Notes: generated from the sequence alone by a model not told the origin. A DNA stretch of 35,214 nt from Alphaproteobacteria bacterium (GCA_018000295.1 JAGNKE010000027.1:1-35214); one strand, 5' to 3'; shown: positions 7,847 through 15,698, counted from the first letter of the stretch. Numbers and translations are program-made.

Positions 7847-8065
7847 TTATTCTTCGTCCCTGGCCTTCGCAAGGTCTTTCTGATTCTGAGAAACGGGTTT
7901 GTCATGACCGATTTGCGGCTTGTCGGGGTCGCCCTCCTTCAAGCCCTTCTTGAAACTGTTGATCCCCTTGGCAAGGTTTTCCATGATGCCCGGAACGCGG
8001 TTGGCACCGAACAGCACGAACACCAGCAGGATAATAATCAGGATTTGCAGCGGACCGGGGGACAT
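7847..8065 (-). CDS. tatA: Sec-independent protein translocase TatA
   Basis: 72 residues: short periplasmic N-terminus MSPGPLQ, one membrane helix (ILIIILLVFVLFGANRVP), then the amphipathic helix GIMENLAKGINSFKKGLKEG and a charged tail. The FG hinge before the amphipathic helix and the F-KKG motif are TatA hallmarks. TatA oligomers form the protein-conducting path. The ATG overlaps the scpB stop by one base (TGATG) and is preceded by a strong GAGGAGGTG site within scpB, so expression should exceed that of its upstream neighbours. Confidence 0.95.
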   Translation of the reverse strand: MSPGPLQILIIILLVFVLFGANRVPGIMENLAKGINSFKKGLKEGDPDKPQIGHDKPVSQNQKDLAKARDEE

Positions 8066-8754
8066 CAGGTCACCTCCTCAAGGAGTTCTTCTTCCGCACT
8101 GTCCTCGGAATCCTCAAAACCCTCCGGCTCATCGTCTTCTTCGTCAGCGCGTGACAATCCTTCTACCCCGCCCATGCGCTTCTGTCCAGAGAACAGGTCG
8201 GCTTGAGGAATAGCCTCGATCGCCGGACGCCGGTCCAGAAGCCCCGCCGCCTTCAAATCGTCCATCCCCGGCAAATCCATAAGCGATTCAAGGCTGAACG
8301 CATCCATAAAGCCCGTCGTCGTCACCCAGGTCAGGGGCCGCCCCGGCGCCTCGCGCCGCCGCCCCGGTTTGATCCATCCCATCTCCATGAGGGCGTCCAG
8401 CGTCCCCTTATGCGTCTGCACACCACGGATATTCTCGATCTCCGCCCGCGTGATCGGCTGGTGATAGGCAACAATAGCCAGAGTCTCCATCGCCGCCCGC
8501 GAAAGCTTCCGCGCCACCTGCCGTTGAAGGGTGAGACTTTCCGCCAGATCCGGCGCAGTACGGAACGCCCACGCCCCCTCGCGCTCGACAAGCTCGATCC
8601 CGCGACCCTCATAATCCTTACGGATTTCCATCAAAAGCCCGCCGACATCCGATCCCTCGGGCATCCGCTCATGCAACTCCCGCGTCGCCAGCGGCTCCGG
8701 CGAAGCGAACAGCAAGGCCTCAAGGAGGCGTTTATAAGTTTGATCAGCTTCCAT
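8065..8754 (-). CDS. scpB: Segregation and condensation protein ScpB
   Basis: 229 residues from the ATG at 8754, which has GAGG just upstream and overlaps scpA by 11 bp. It contains the two winged-helix domains of ScpB: YKRLLEALLFASPEPL at the start and ETLAIVAYHQPITRAEIENIRGV in the middle, then the GRRREAPGRPLTWVTT wing. ScpB is the dimeric KITE subunit that binds ScpA in the SMC condensin complex. The acidic C-terminus (EEDDEPEGFEDSEDS) is typical of alphaproteobacterial forms. A longer start at 8790 lies within scpA and has no support. Confidence 0.95.
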   Translation of the reverse strand: MEADQTYKRLLEALLFASPEPLATRELHERMPEGSDVGGLLMEIRKDYEGRGIELVEREGAWAFRTAPDLAESLTLQRQVARKLSRAAMETLAIVAYHQPITRAEIENIRGVQTHKGTLDALMEMGWIKPGRRREAPGRPLTWVTTTGFMDAFSLESLMDLPGMDDLKAAGLLDRRPAIEAIPQADLFSGQKRMGGVEGLSRADEEDDEPEGFEDSEDSAEEELLEEVT

Positions 8755-9637
8755 CGCTCGCCTCGATCTGAACCGGAACACTCCGCACATAGATCGGCCG
8801 GAACAGCCCGTCCTGCCGGATTTCCAGCCGCCCCTGCTTGGCCAGTTCCAGCCCCGCCGTAAAGGTGGAGGCCAGCACCGAACGCCGGTAAAGACTGTCC
8901 TGTAAATCCTCAGGGAGAAAACTCTGCAGCGTCGCCCACACGCTCTGCTGTCCGCTGCGGGGCAACGCGCCGAGCATCTTCGAAAGCCGCTCCAACGCCT
9001 CGTCCGAAGACATCAGGCTATAGACAGGAACATCATAAGTTTGATTCTCCTGCCGCGCCCGAATATCCCCGTAAGCCTTAAGCAGGTCGTAAAGATTAAC
9101 TTCCCAATGCGTCGTGACTTCCGTTCGCACACCCTCCGTCATGCCGCGGGGAAAAACCTGCTGCCCCAGTTTAGGCAGGGCAAAAATCTGCTCCGCGCAT
9201 TTCTGCATGGCCTCTAGCCGTTGCAACTGGAATTGCAGCGCCCCGGCCATTTCCTCCGCGCTCGGCTCCTCGGAATTCTCATCCCGGGGCAGATAAAGCC
9301 GAGACTTGAGATACGTCAGCCACGCCGCCATCACCAGATACTCGGCGGCGAGTTCGAGATTCAAAGCCTTCGCCCGCTCGATGAAGACAAGATACTGGCG
9401 CACCAGTTGCAGGATCGAGATTTTCGCCAGATCGACCTTTTGCTTGCGCGCAAGCTCCAGCAAAATATCAATCGGCCCTTCATAGCCATCGATATTGAGC
9501 AAAAGCGTATCGACCTCGTCCGCCAGACGCGGCCCCGTCACCCGGGGCGGATCTTCCGCGAACGCATCAGCAACCATGGGACCGGAAGCCTCTGAGGCAG
9601 GAGCAATAGACTCATTTATGGCAGCATCAGCACTCAT
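8744..9637 (-). CDS. scpA: Segregation and condensation protein ScpA
   Basis: 297 residues. After a variable N-terminus of about 45 residues come the kleisin landmarks NIDGYEGPIDILLELARKQKVDLAKISILQ, then VMAAWLTYLKSRLYLP, and a C-terminal winged helix that contacts the SMC head (FLAS-type region RSVLASTFTAGLELAKQGRLEIRQ). ScpA bridges SMC heads in bacterial condensin. It is coupled to nagZ upstream (4-bp overlap at 9634-9637) and scpB downstream. The nagZ-scpA-scpB-tat order is widely conserved in Alphaproteobacteria. Confidence 0.95.
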   Translation of the reverse strand: MSADAAINESIAPASEASGPMVADAFAEDPPRVTGPRLADEVDTLLLNIDGYEGPIDILLELARKQKVDLAKISILQLVRQYLVFIERAKALNLELAAEYLVMAAWLTYLKSRLYLPRDENSEEPSAEEMAGALQFQLQRLEAMQKCAEQIFALPKLGQQVFPRGMTEGVRTEVTTHWEVNLYDLLKAYGDIRARQENQTYDVPVYSLMSSDEALERLSKMLGALPRSGQQSVWATLQSFLPEDLQDSLYRRSVLASTFTAGLELAKQGRLEIRQDGLFRPIYVRSVPVQIEASDGS

Positions 9638-10647
9638 GCCGCTATGTTCCCGCTTTCCGAGGCGTTTTTCAAGCGGATAAGCGCGTTTTGGCTGATTTTA
9701 GGCAGGTTTTCCGCCAGTTTTTCCATGACATCGAACTCCCCCTTGCAATAAAGGGCCAGATCGCACCCGGCCTTGAGACACGCCACCGCCCGTTCAGGCA
9801 GGGAACCATAGGGGTCCAGCGCCTTCATATCGAGGTCGTCACCCACCAGAAACCCGTCAAAACCGATCTCCTCCCGAATGATGTCCGAAATGATCCGCGA
9901 AGACAGAGTCGCCGGATTATCCTTATCCAAAGCGGGATAGACGATATGCGCGGTCATCCCCCACACGGCCTGCCCCGCCTCCGACCGGGCGACCTGCTTG
10001 AACGGCGCGAAATCCGTAAGCCTTAATTCCCCCGCATCGACCTCGACCACCGGAAGCTCCAGATGACTGTCCGCCTTCGCCCGCCCGTGCCCCGGAAGAT
10101 GCTTGATCACCGGAGTAATCCCCGCCTTGAGCAAATGACGGCAGACGGACAGCCCCAGCCGTCCCGCGATGGCCGGATCCGACGAAAAGGAACGGTCGCC
10201 GATCACATCGTGGCACCCCTCGAAAATCAGGTCGAGAACAGGCGTGCAATTCACATTGATGCCCAGTTCGATCAGGCTTTCGGCAATCCGCAGCGTCTCG
10301 AACCGCAAATCCTCCAGCGCCTCATCCGGTTGGGTTTCATAAAGTTCGCCGAAATGCCGGAACGATTGAAAGTCGCGCCAGTGAGGGGGCCGCAATCGCT
10401 GCACCCGCCCGCCCTCCTGGTCGATCAGGACCGGACAGTCGCGCCCCACAGTTTCCTTCAGAGATTGCACAAGCGCATAAAGCTGCTGCGGGTTTTCGCA
10501 ATTCCGCGCAAAGAGGATAAAACCCAGCGGATCGGCGGAACGGAACAGGGGTTTTTCAGCAGGCGTCAGAACAGGTCCGGCAGGCGCGAAGGTCGTGGCC
10601 AGAGCCTTCTCCGCCCCCCGGCTGAAATCGGTTTTCCCCGCAATCAT
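9634..10647 (-). CDS. nagZ: Beta-N-acetylhexosaminidase NagZ (GH3)
   Basis: 337 residues from the ATG at 10647, which overlaps the SPOR gene stop as ATGA. GH3 motifs visible: LIDQEGGRVQRLR (near 75-86), KHLPGHGRAKADSHLELP (near 182-199, including the loop His general acid-base of NagZ) and FLVGDDLDMKAL with the nucleophile Asp. NagZ removes GlcNAc from cytosolic anhydro-muropeptides in peptidoglycan recycling. No signal peptide is visible, consistent with a cytoplasmic enzyme. The upstream extension to 10833 lies inside the SPOR gene and is spurious. Confidence 0.95.
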   Translation of the reverse strand: MIAGKTDFSRGAEKALATTFAPAGPVLTPAEKPLFRSADPLGFILFARNCENPQQLYALVQSLKETVGRDCPVLIDQEGGRVQRLRPPHWRDFQSFRHFGELYETQPDEALEDLRFETLRIAESLIELGINVNCTPVLDLIFEGCHDVIGDRSFSSDPAIAGRLGLSVCRHLLKAGITPVIKHLPGHGRAKADSHLELPVVEVDAGELRLTDFAPFKQVARSEAGQAVWGMTAHIVYPALDKDNPATLSSRIISDIIREEIGFDGFLVGDDLDMKALDPYGSLPERAVACLKAGCDLALYCKGEFDVMEKLAENLPKISQNALIRLKNASESGNIAA

Positions 10648-11708
10648 TTTTTGACGACCAGACAGCCGCCCGGCGTAATCGCCTTGATCTCGCGGCAGAG
10701 TTCCTCGGCACTGTCCTTGCTGATCGGTCCGGCCTGAATGCGGTAGAAGGTTCCGCGGTCGAGGCTGGCTTCCTGCACCCGGTATTTCAGTTCGCTGATG
10801 GTGGCGCCATACTTCTTCTGCAGCTTGCCCCACTCCTTTTCCGTCGCGGCGCGGTTCTGGATACTGGCCAACTGGACGTAATAGGTGCCGGACGTCGCCT
10901 TGAATTTCGGCGCGGAACTCAACCCCGACGTCGGCTCGATCTGGCTCATCTCTGCGGCTTTTTCCTCGGTCGTCGCCAGATTCTCGGGCGCAGGGACAGG
11001 AGCTGCCTCCGCCTCAGGATCGGGCTGTTTGATGTCGATAGCCCGCACATCAATGGGCGGCGGCGCGATCTCGGCCTCCCTCACTTCGGGAACGGCGGGG
11101 GTATCCGCCCCCTTTTCCTTGTTCAGAACGCTCTGCACGAAATCCTTGGTTTCCGGCGACGTCCCGGCCCGGTGCAGGGTCATCGGATCCACCGCCTCGC
11201 CCGAGGCGGGTTCCGTCGCGGCGATCTGCTGGCTGTTCTCGTCGATTTTCTGGATGACGTCCTCCGGCCTGACTTCACCTTCGGCAGAACGGTAAACCTC
11301 CTCGCCCAGAACCTCCTGCATGGCCTGCTCCTTGCTCGGCATCGCCTCATCGGGAGAATCAAGCAGGTTTTCAATTTCGTCCTTCTGCCCCTGGATCGGC
11401 GCCTCGCCCACGCGGGCCAGAATCGTGCTCTCGCTGTTGGGGATATCCATGCCCCCCGGCTCGTCCGGCGCGCTCTTGAACGGGCGCAGATCGGCCTTCA
11501 CGATGGGAATCTCCCCGCGCCGATTATTGGCGGAAGGATACGACATCACGATCACCCCGGCAAACACCGCCCCGACCAGCAACAGCGCTGCCGTCGTCAG
11601 CCCCGGCCCGAAGCGCGAACCGCCCTCGTCTTCATCCGCCTGCGGCCTTTTCGGGCTTTTCAGGTAATGGTCATAGCCGTACTGCTGGAAATGGTTATCC
11701 TTAGTCAT
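10644..11708 (-). CDS. SPOR domain protein (septal peptidoglycan binding)
   Basis: 354 residues from the ATG at 11708 with GGAG 7 bp upstream. A cytosolic N-terminus (about 45 residues) is followed by one membrane helix (TTAALLLVGAVFAGVIVMSY) and a long Pro/Glu/Ala-rich periplasmic linker. The C-terminal SPOR domain covers about 75 residues (GTYYVQLASIQNRAATEKEW to GPISKDSAEELCREIKA). SPOR domains bind denuded glycan strands at the division septum. It heads the nagZ-scpAB-tat operon. The bitopic topology matches FtsN-like or DedD-like proteins, but orthology cannot be claimed from the sequence alone. Confidence 0.9.
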   Translation of the reverse strand: MTKDNHFQQYGYDHYLKSPKRPQADEDEGGSRFGPGLTTAALLLVGAVFAGVIVMSYPSANNRRGEIPIVKADLRPFKSAPDEPGGMDIPNSESTILARVGEAPIQGQKDEIENLLDSPDEAMPSKEQAMQEVLGEEVYRSAEGEVRPEDVIQKIDENSQQIAATEPASGEAVDPMTLHRAGTSPETKDFVQSVLNKEKGADTPAVPEVREAEIAPPPIDVRAIDIKQPDPEAEAAPVPAPENLATTEEKAAEMSQIEPTSGLSSAPKFKATSGTYYVQLASIQNRAATEKEWGKLQKKYGATISELKYRVQEASLDRGTFYRIQAGPISKDSAEELCREIKAITPGGCLVVKK

Positions 11709-11784
11709 AATATGCTCCGTTGAGGGAAGGTATGCGGCATGGGCGGTATCAGTGCGAATCAACTCGGGGTGTGACCCACGATTA

Positions 11785-12990
11785 TTACCGCAAATCCCAG
11801 TAAAGGTCAAAAAGCCTTTCATGCTCCCGTATGGCATAGCGGTCGGTCATCCCGGCGATGTAATCCGCCACGATCCGCGCCCGCGCCGCGTCATCCGCCT
11901 CCGCCCCGGCCTCCAAAATCCGCGCCTGCCAGTTATCGGGCAGCAGCGTATGTTTTCTGTGGAAAGCTCCGAACAGGTCGGTCACGATCCGCTCGACCTT
12001 GATCCAGATGCGCTGCATCGTGTAATGGCGGTACATCCGCGCATAAAGAAATGTCCGCAGCTCATCCACCGACCCGCGCATGGACTCCGAAAACGCCACC
12101 ATCGGCCGCCCCGCCATACGGATATCCTCCGCCGTTTTCGGCTTGAGCGCCGCCAGACGCGCCCGCGTCTCGGTCAAAACATCCTCGACCATCGCGCCGA
12201 TCATCTCGCGGATCATCTCCTGCACAAGATAGCGCTCCGTAATACCCGGATAGCGGCTCCGCACGGAATCGATGATCCCGCCGAGCAGCGCCATTTTCTC
12301 CAGATCGGCGATCGTGAACATCCCCGCCCGCAGCCCGTCCTCGACGTCATGATTGTTATAGGCGATATCGTCCGACAGCGCCGCGACCTGCGCCTCCACA
12401 GAGGCATAGGTGGACAGCCGCAAATCCGTCTGCGCCTGCAATTCCCGCACGGCGATATGCGGAGCGGTCGTAAGCGGCCCGTTATGCTTGACCACGCCCT
12501 CCAGCGTCTCCCACGTCAGATTCAGCCCGTTCCATTTCGGATATTTGCGCTCCAGTGTCGTCAGGACGCGCAAGCTCTGGTCGTTATGATCGAACCCGCC
12601 GTAATCCTTCATGCAGGCCTGCAGGTACTCCTCCCCGATATGGGCAAAGGGCGTATGGCCAAGATCATGGGCAAGGGCAATCCCCTCCGCCAGATCCTCA
12701 TTGACCATCAGCGCCCGCGCAATCGACCGCGTGATCTGCGCGACTTCCAGAGTATGGGTCAGGCGCGTACGGTAATGATCCCCCTCATGATAAACAAACA
12801 CCTGTGTTTTGTATTTCAGGCGGCGGAACGCGCTGGAATGGATAATCCGGTCGCGGTCGCGCTGGAACGCGGTGCGGTGCGCGCTCGAAGGCTCTTCATA
12901 GATACGCCCCTGCGACTGGTCGGGCCGGCACGCATAAGGCGCGAGCGGCAAAGCGCAGTAATTATAGGCGGTGGCGTCAGGGTGACTCAT
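11785..12990 (-). CDS. dgt: Deoxyguanosinetriphosphate triphosphohydrolase-like protein
   Basis: 401 residues from the ATG at 12990. HD-domain metal ligands are present: RLTHTLEVAQ, IALAHDLGHTPFAHIGE and the later LSDDIAYNNHDVEDG. The N-terminal SSAHRTAFQRDRDRIIHSSAFRRLKYKTQVF is the class signature of the bacterial dGTPase subfamily. The family hydrolyses dNTPs, usually dGTP, to the nucleoside and triphosphate, limiting dNTP pools. The start overlaps the end of the small membrane protein gene at 13390 by 14 bp. In many Alphaproteobacteria dgt lies next to erpA and xthA, as here, but divergently from them. Confidence 0.93.
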   Translation of the reverse strand: MSHPDATAYNYCALPLAPYACRPDQSQGRIYEEPSSAHRTAFQRDRDRIIHSSAFRRLKYKTQVFVYHEGDHYRTRLTHTLEVAQITRSIARALMVNEDLAEGIALAHDLGHTPFAHIGEEYLQACMKDYGGFDHNDQSLRVLTTLERKYPKWNGLNLTWETLEGVVKHNGPLTTAPHIAVRELQAQTDLRLSTYASVEAQVAALSDDIAYNNHDVEDGLRAGMFTIADLEKMALLGGIIDSVRSRYPGITERYLVQEMIREMIGAMVEDVLTETRARLAALKPKTAEDIRMAGRPMVAFSESMRGSVDELRTFLYARMYRHYTMQRIWIKVERIVTDLFGAFHRKHTLLPDNWQARILEAGAEADDAARARIVADYIAGMTDRYAIREHERLFDLYWDLR

Positions 12991-13390
12991 AATTCCAATA
13001 GGTCCATGTATAAACAAGATATCCCGTCCAGAAGGGTGCAGAAAACGCTATAACCCAGAAAAGTATAAGCGCCAGCCCCTTAAGAAAACCCTTATAGCGG
13101 AACGAGCAGTAAAACAAAGACAAAGGCTGAATGAAGAAATAGAATATGGGAAAATCAAACGTGGACTTGCGTCCGCTGCCGCAGCTGTAAAAATAGAAGC
13201 ACGACAGCAGCAGCATGACATAACCGTATAATTCCGTTTTATTTTCGACCCAAACCAAAGCTTCTTCAGGAAAATCATCAGAGTTGAGGTACAGGAAATA
13301 AGCGTAAAAATAATAGGCGGTTTGTATAACAAACGCCACAACCATGCAGCACAGCAAAAACCGCTCGTTTCGGGCGTTAAAGACGGCCAT
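12977..13390 (-). CDS. Unknown small membrane protein upstream of dgt
   Basis: 137 residues from the ATG at 13390 (GGTGG nearby). About four hydrophobic segments: RFLLCCMVVAFVIQTAYYFYAYFLYL, YGYVMLLLSCFYFYSCG, FPIFYFFIQPLSLFYCSF and GLALILFWVIAFSAPFWTGYLVY. Unusually rich in Phe and Tyr. The 3' end overlaps the dgt start, so the two are probably co-transcribed. It is AT-richer than dgt and looks like accessory material placed between dgt and the erpA promoter region. No family recognised. Confidence 0.7.
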   Translation of the reverse strand: MAVFNARNERFLLCCMVVAFVIQTAYYFYAYFLYLNSDDFPEEALVWVENKTELYGYVMLLLSCFYFYSCGSGRKSTFDFPIFYFFIQPLSLFYCSFRYKGFLKGLALILFWVIAFSAPFWTGYLVYTWTYWNYESP

Positions 13391-13423
13391 TTGTCCACCT
13401 TGCTCCAAACCACATCAAAGCGT

Positions 13424-13478
13424 TATAATAACAATTATGACCCTAAACATCGACAACTCCGCCGTAAAGCAGCTTTAG
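13424..13478 (+). repeat. Partial erpA head, copy 1 (promoter plus 13-codon ORF)
   Basis: TATAAT at 13424-13429 stands 7 bp before ATG 13437. The ORF 13437-13478 encodes MTLNIDNSAVKQL and stops. Its first 34 bases match the erpA start at 14257 at 31 positions by hand count, then diverge after GCCGTAAAGC. It ends in the palindrome TAAAGCAGCTTTA (13465-13477), shared with copy 2. Like erpA it looks leaderless. The downstream gene starts 18 bp after the stop. Confidence 0.75.
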
Positions 13479-13496
13479 GAGTTTACTGTCCTGCAG

Positions 13497-13937
13497 ATGA
13501 GCGCCGCCGAGCAAACAGAAATCAAACCGACGTCCAAAAAGAAAAAACTGATCTACAGTCTTAGGCTTCTTTTTTTCGGCACTCTGTTCTTCTCAATGTG
13601 CTTTTTATCAAATCACATAGCATTTTCTATATTCTTTGCATTTTTAAAGGCTCAGGCTCTGGTTACACTTGCCATATTGTGGTTAAGCCTCTCCCTTCCC
13701 CCTGCAAGCCCATTGTTTGTTTTTCTTTTTTTCTCGGATTCATCAACGGTCGTTTTGCTTTTTTCAGTGATTGCCGCAGCCGCTTGCATCCCCGTTTTGT
13801 TTTGGTGGCTGAAAATAATAAAAGACGACGAAACGGATGTAATATTCGTGATTTATCCCATATTTGTATGGATACTGTTAGGCTTCGGCTTTACAGCGTT
13901 CTCCCTGATTTACGCAATGCTGCTCCGGGGCGTGTAG
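13497..13937 (+). CDS. Unknown multi-pass membrane protein, cargo 1 in the erpA region
   Basis: 146 residues; basic N-terminus (KPTSKKKKLIYSLRLLFFG) then four or more hydrophobic stretches (LFFSMCFLSNHIAFSIFFAF, LVTLAILWLSLSLP, TVVLLFSVIAAAACIPVLFWW, IFVWILLGFGFTAFSLIYAML). No catalytic motif or known family. It has no clear ribosome-binding site of its own and follows the 13-codon erpA-like ORF. It is probably transcribed from the copy-1 promoter at 13424 and possibly translated by reinitiation. Strongly AT-rich in part. Confidence 0.65.
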   Translation: MSAAEQTEIKPTSKKKKLIYSLRLLFFGTLFFSMCFLSNHIAFSIFFAFLKAQALVTLAILWLSLSLPPASPLFVFLFFSDSSTVVLLFSVIAAAACIPVLFWWLKIIKDDETDVIFVIYPIFVWILLGFGFTAFSLIYAMLLRGV

Positions 13938-13957
13938 CAATTCTTAAGGCTTTACTC

Positions 13958-14011
13958 TACAATGGAACCATGACCCTGACCATCCACGACACCGCCGTAA
14001 AGCAGCTTTAG
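13958..14011 (+). repeat. Partial erpA head, copy 2 (promoter plus 13-codon ORF)
   Basis: TACAAT at 13958-13963 stands 6 bp before ATG 13970. The ORF 13970-14011 encodes MTLTIHDTAVKQL. About 30 of its first 34 bases match the erpA start, and it diverges at the same point as copy 1 with the identical AGCTTTAG end and palindrome (13998-14010). Its TAG is 2 bp before the ATG of the next gene, an arrangement that favours translational reinitiation. Confidence 0.75.
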
Positions 14012-14013
14012 TC

Positions 14014-14232
14014 ATGAGTAGTCTTACGATTTATGTTCAGATGCTTGATGAAGGAACGCCCGTTTATCGCCCGGTATCAGCTGAAAAGCTGGGAGATTCA
14101 CGATTTCGGATACTCTCCGAGTGCGATCACGATGAAGTTTGGCAATTTGAAACAGGCTCAATCGTTATCGGCGAACCCCAAGAATTAAGCATAGGAACAA
14201 AAATTGTCGCTGTTCGAATTGCTGAAAATTAA
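14014..14232 (+). CDS. Small beta-rich conserved hypothetical protein, cargo 2 in the erpA region
   Basis: 72 residues, predicted all-beta: TIYVQMLDEGTPVYRPVSAE, FRILSECDHDEVWQFETGS, KIVAVRIAEN. The pattern resembles a widespread but unnamed family of about 70-residue bacterial proteins with a LLDEG-V-RPV motif and a W-F-G-V segment; this is recalled, not searched. It starts 2 bp after the stop of the second 13-codon erpA-like ORF and lies 24 bp before the real erpA. No membrane or signal segment, so cytoplasmic. Confidence 0.65.
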   Translation: MSSLTIYVQMLDEGTPVYRPVSAEKLGDSRFRILSECDHDEVWQFETGSIVIGEPQELSIGTKIVAVRIAEN

Positions 14233-14244
14233 AGAAAAATAGCC

Positions 14245-14256
14245 TATAATGCTCAC
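14245..14256 (+). promoter_or_regulatory. erpA promoter -10 box, apparently leaderless
   Basis: A perfect TATAAT at 14245-14250 lies 6 bp before the ATG at 14257, so transcription should start at or next to the start codon. No Shine-Dalgarno sequence precedes the ATG. The same spacing occurs before the two partial copies, which supports real use of the site. Confidence 0.6.
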
Positions 14257-14577
14257 ATGACCCTAACCATCGACACCACCGCCGTAAAGCGCATAAACGA
14301 ACTGCGCGAACAACAGGGCAAGAGCGCCCTGAGGCTCCGCATCACCGTCGATGGCGGCGGCTGCTCCGGCTTTATGTATAAGATGGAACTGACCGACGAA
14401 ACAGGCAAGGACGACACAATCTTTGCCGATGCCGTGGTGACAGACGCCATCTCCCTGCCCTTCCTCGCCGGCTCGACCGTCCGCTTCGATCAGGGACTCA
14501 TCGGCTCGGAATTCAAGATCGATAACCCGAACGCCGTCTCCGGCTGCGGCTGCGGGACGTCCTTTTCGGTGATCTAA
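14257..14577 (+). CDS. erpA: Iron-sulfur cluster insertion protein ErpA
   Basis: 106 residues, A-type carrier of the HesB/IscA family. Three conserved cysteines are present: GGGCSGF near residue 36 and SGCGCGTSF near residues 97 and 99. ErpA receives Fe-S clusters from the assembly scaffold and delivers them to apoproteins. It is the third and only complete copy of the MTLTID... start in this region; two truncated heads precede it. It appears to be translated from a leaderless message. It is followed after 3 bp by a lipoprotein gene. Confidence 0.95.
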   Translation: MTLTIDTTAVKRINELREQQGKSALRLRITVDGGGCSGFMYKMELTDETGKDDTIFADAVVTDAISLPFLAGSTVRFDQGLIGSEFKIDNPNAVSGCGCGTSFSVI

Positions 14578-14580
14578 AAA

Positions 14581-15099
14581 ATGAAAAACACACTTCTAAC
14601 CCTTGTTGTGTTTTCATTTTTTCTCTCCGGCTGCGCGACGAACTATTACGTCAACGAAGACCGCTACACGCAACCGAAAAACTACGAAAAAATTTCCGTC
14701 TACGTCACCAACCCGGAGCATGAGGCCTATGAGGTTCTGAAAAAATCGGAGATTTATGATTTGACTCCCGACAACAACAAGCCGGATAAACTCACGCTCA
14801 TAGACTTCTCTCCATGGGCAAGAGGATGTGGACTGGGAGGGTTGATAACCATATACACTCTGGGCCTAGTACCATCGGGGGGTGATGATTATGGTAATTT
14901 TGTGTATTCCCTTGAGTCCGGACAAACAACCCAACTCTATAGGCACAAAATTATTTACAGAGACTCTCTTTCGGCATGGTCAGTCCCCATGCGCCCTTTT
15001 GCATATTCTGAAAAAGGCGCTCAGGCCAAAGCCCTGTCCCTTTCGACAAGAGACCTCTGCACAGACTTTGAAAAATGCCAGTCTGAGTCCCTTCACTGA
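14581..15099 (+). CDS. Unknown lipoprotein behind erpA
   Basis: 172 residues. MKNTLLTLVVFSFFLSGC is a type II signal peptide with lipobox LSGC, Cys at 18 and Ala at +2, so outer-membrane sorting is likely. The mature part has two short Gly-rich stretches (GCGLGGL, PSGGDDYG) and a Cys pair near the C-terminus (LCTDFEKCQ). No known domain. It begins 3 bp after the erpA stop, so it may be co-transcribed, and is convergent with the GNAT gene with only 3 bp between stops. Confidence 0.7.
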   Translation: MKNTLLTLVVFSFFLSGCATNYYVNEDRYTQPKNYEKISVYVTNPEHEAYEVLKKSEIYDLTPDNNKPDKLTLIDFSPWARGCGLGGLITIYTLGLVPSGGDDYGNFVYSLESGQTTQLYRHKIIYRDSLSAWSVPMRPFAYSEKGAQAKALSLSTRDLCTDFEKCQSESLH

Positions 15100-15102
15100 T
15101 TT

Positions 15103-15621
15103 TTAAAAAACCAGCCCCTTCCGTAACACCACCCGGTCCACCGGAACGCCGCCCTGCTCCTCCTCGTAACGCCCCAGCTCCCCGAACCCGGCATGATGCA
15201 GAACCCGCAGCATCGGCTCGTTCCCCGCCGGACAGATTGTGAGAAAACCCTTATACCCGTCCTCCGCCGCCGCTAGGCCGCAGAACGCCTCCACCATCGC
15301 CCGCCCCAGCCCGCGCCCGCGCAAAGGCGCATCAACCACCACGGCGGAAAGAATAAAATACCGCGGCAATTCCAGCCCCAGTTCCCGCGTCAGGAAGCTC
15401 CGCCCGTAAGGCCCGCCGCAGCAAAACCCCGCCAGCACCCCGCCCTCGCCCTCCAGAACCGCGAAGATCGAGGCGTCCAGCACCCGGTCGCGCAGGAAAT
15501 CGTGCGCCCGCGCCTCCGTCCAGACTTCCCCGCGCTCCGGCGCATGAAAAGCTGTGCAGTAAAACGCCGCCAAAGACCTCAAATCTTGCTCTTCGGGTAC
15601 GATTTTCTTAAGATTTTTCAT
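15103..15621 (-). CDS. GNAT family N-acetyltransferase
   Basis: 172 residues. The acetyl-CoA pyrophosphate-binding motif is RGRGLGRAMVEAF near residues 101-113, preceded by the beta4 strand ILSAVVVDAPL. The C-terminal strand and loop (FLTICPAGNEPMLRVLHHAGF) match motif B of GNATs. Substrate unknown; small-molecule or protein N-acetylation are both possible. Start ATG 15621. A single gene between converging and diverging neighbours. Confidence 0.85.
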   Translation of the reverse strand: MKNLKKIVPEEQDLRSLAAFYCTAFHAPERGEVWTEARAHDFLRDRVLDASIFAVLEGEGGVLAGFCCGGPYGRSFLTRELGLELPRYFILSAVVVDAPLRGRGLGRAMVEAFCGLAAAEDGYKGFLTICPAGNEPMLRVLHHAGFGELGRYEEEQGGVPVDRVVLRKGLVF

Positions 15622-15698
15622 GGTACGATGGCTGTATTACTTTAAATGATTTGAACAGAATATACTGTTTCGGCAATTTTATTGAGGGGAATTATACC

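Noticed and set aside
9634..10833. Longer nagZ frame
   Set aside because: The extra 62 codons lie inside the SPOR gene and lack GH3 similarity; the ATG at 10647 overlaps the SPOR stop as ATGA.
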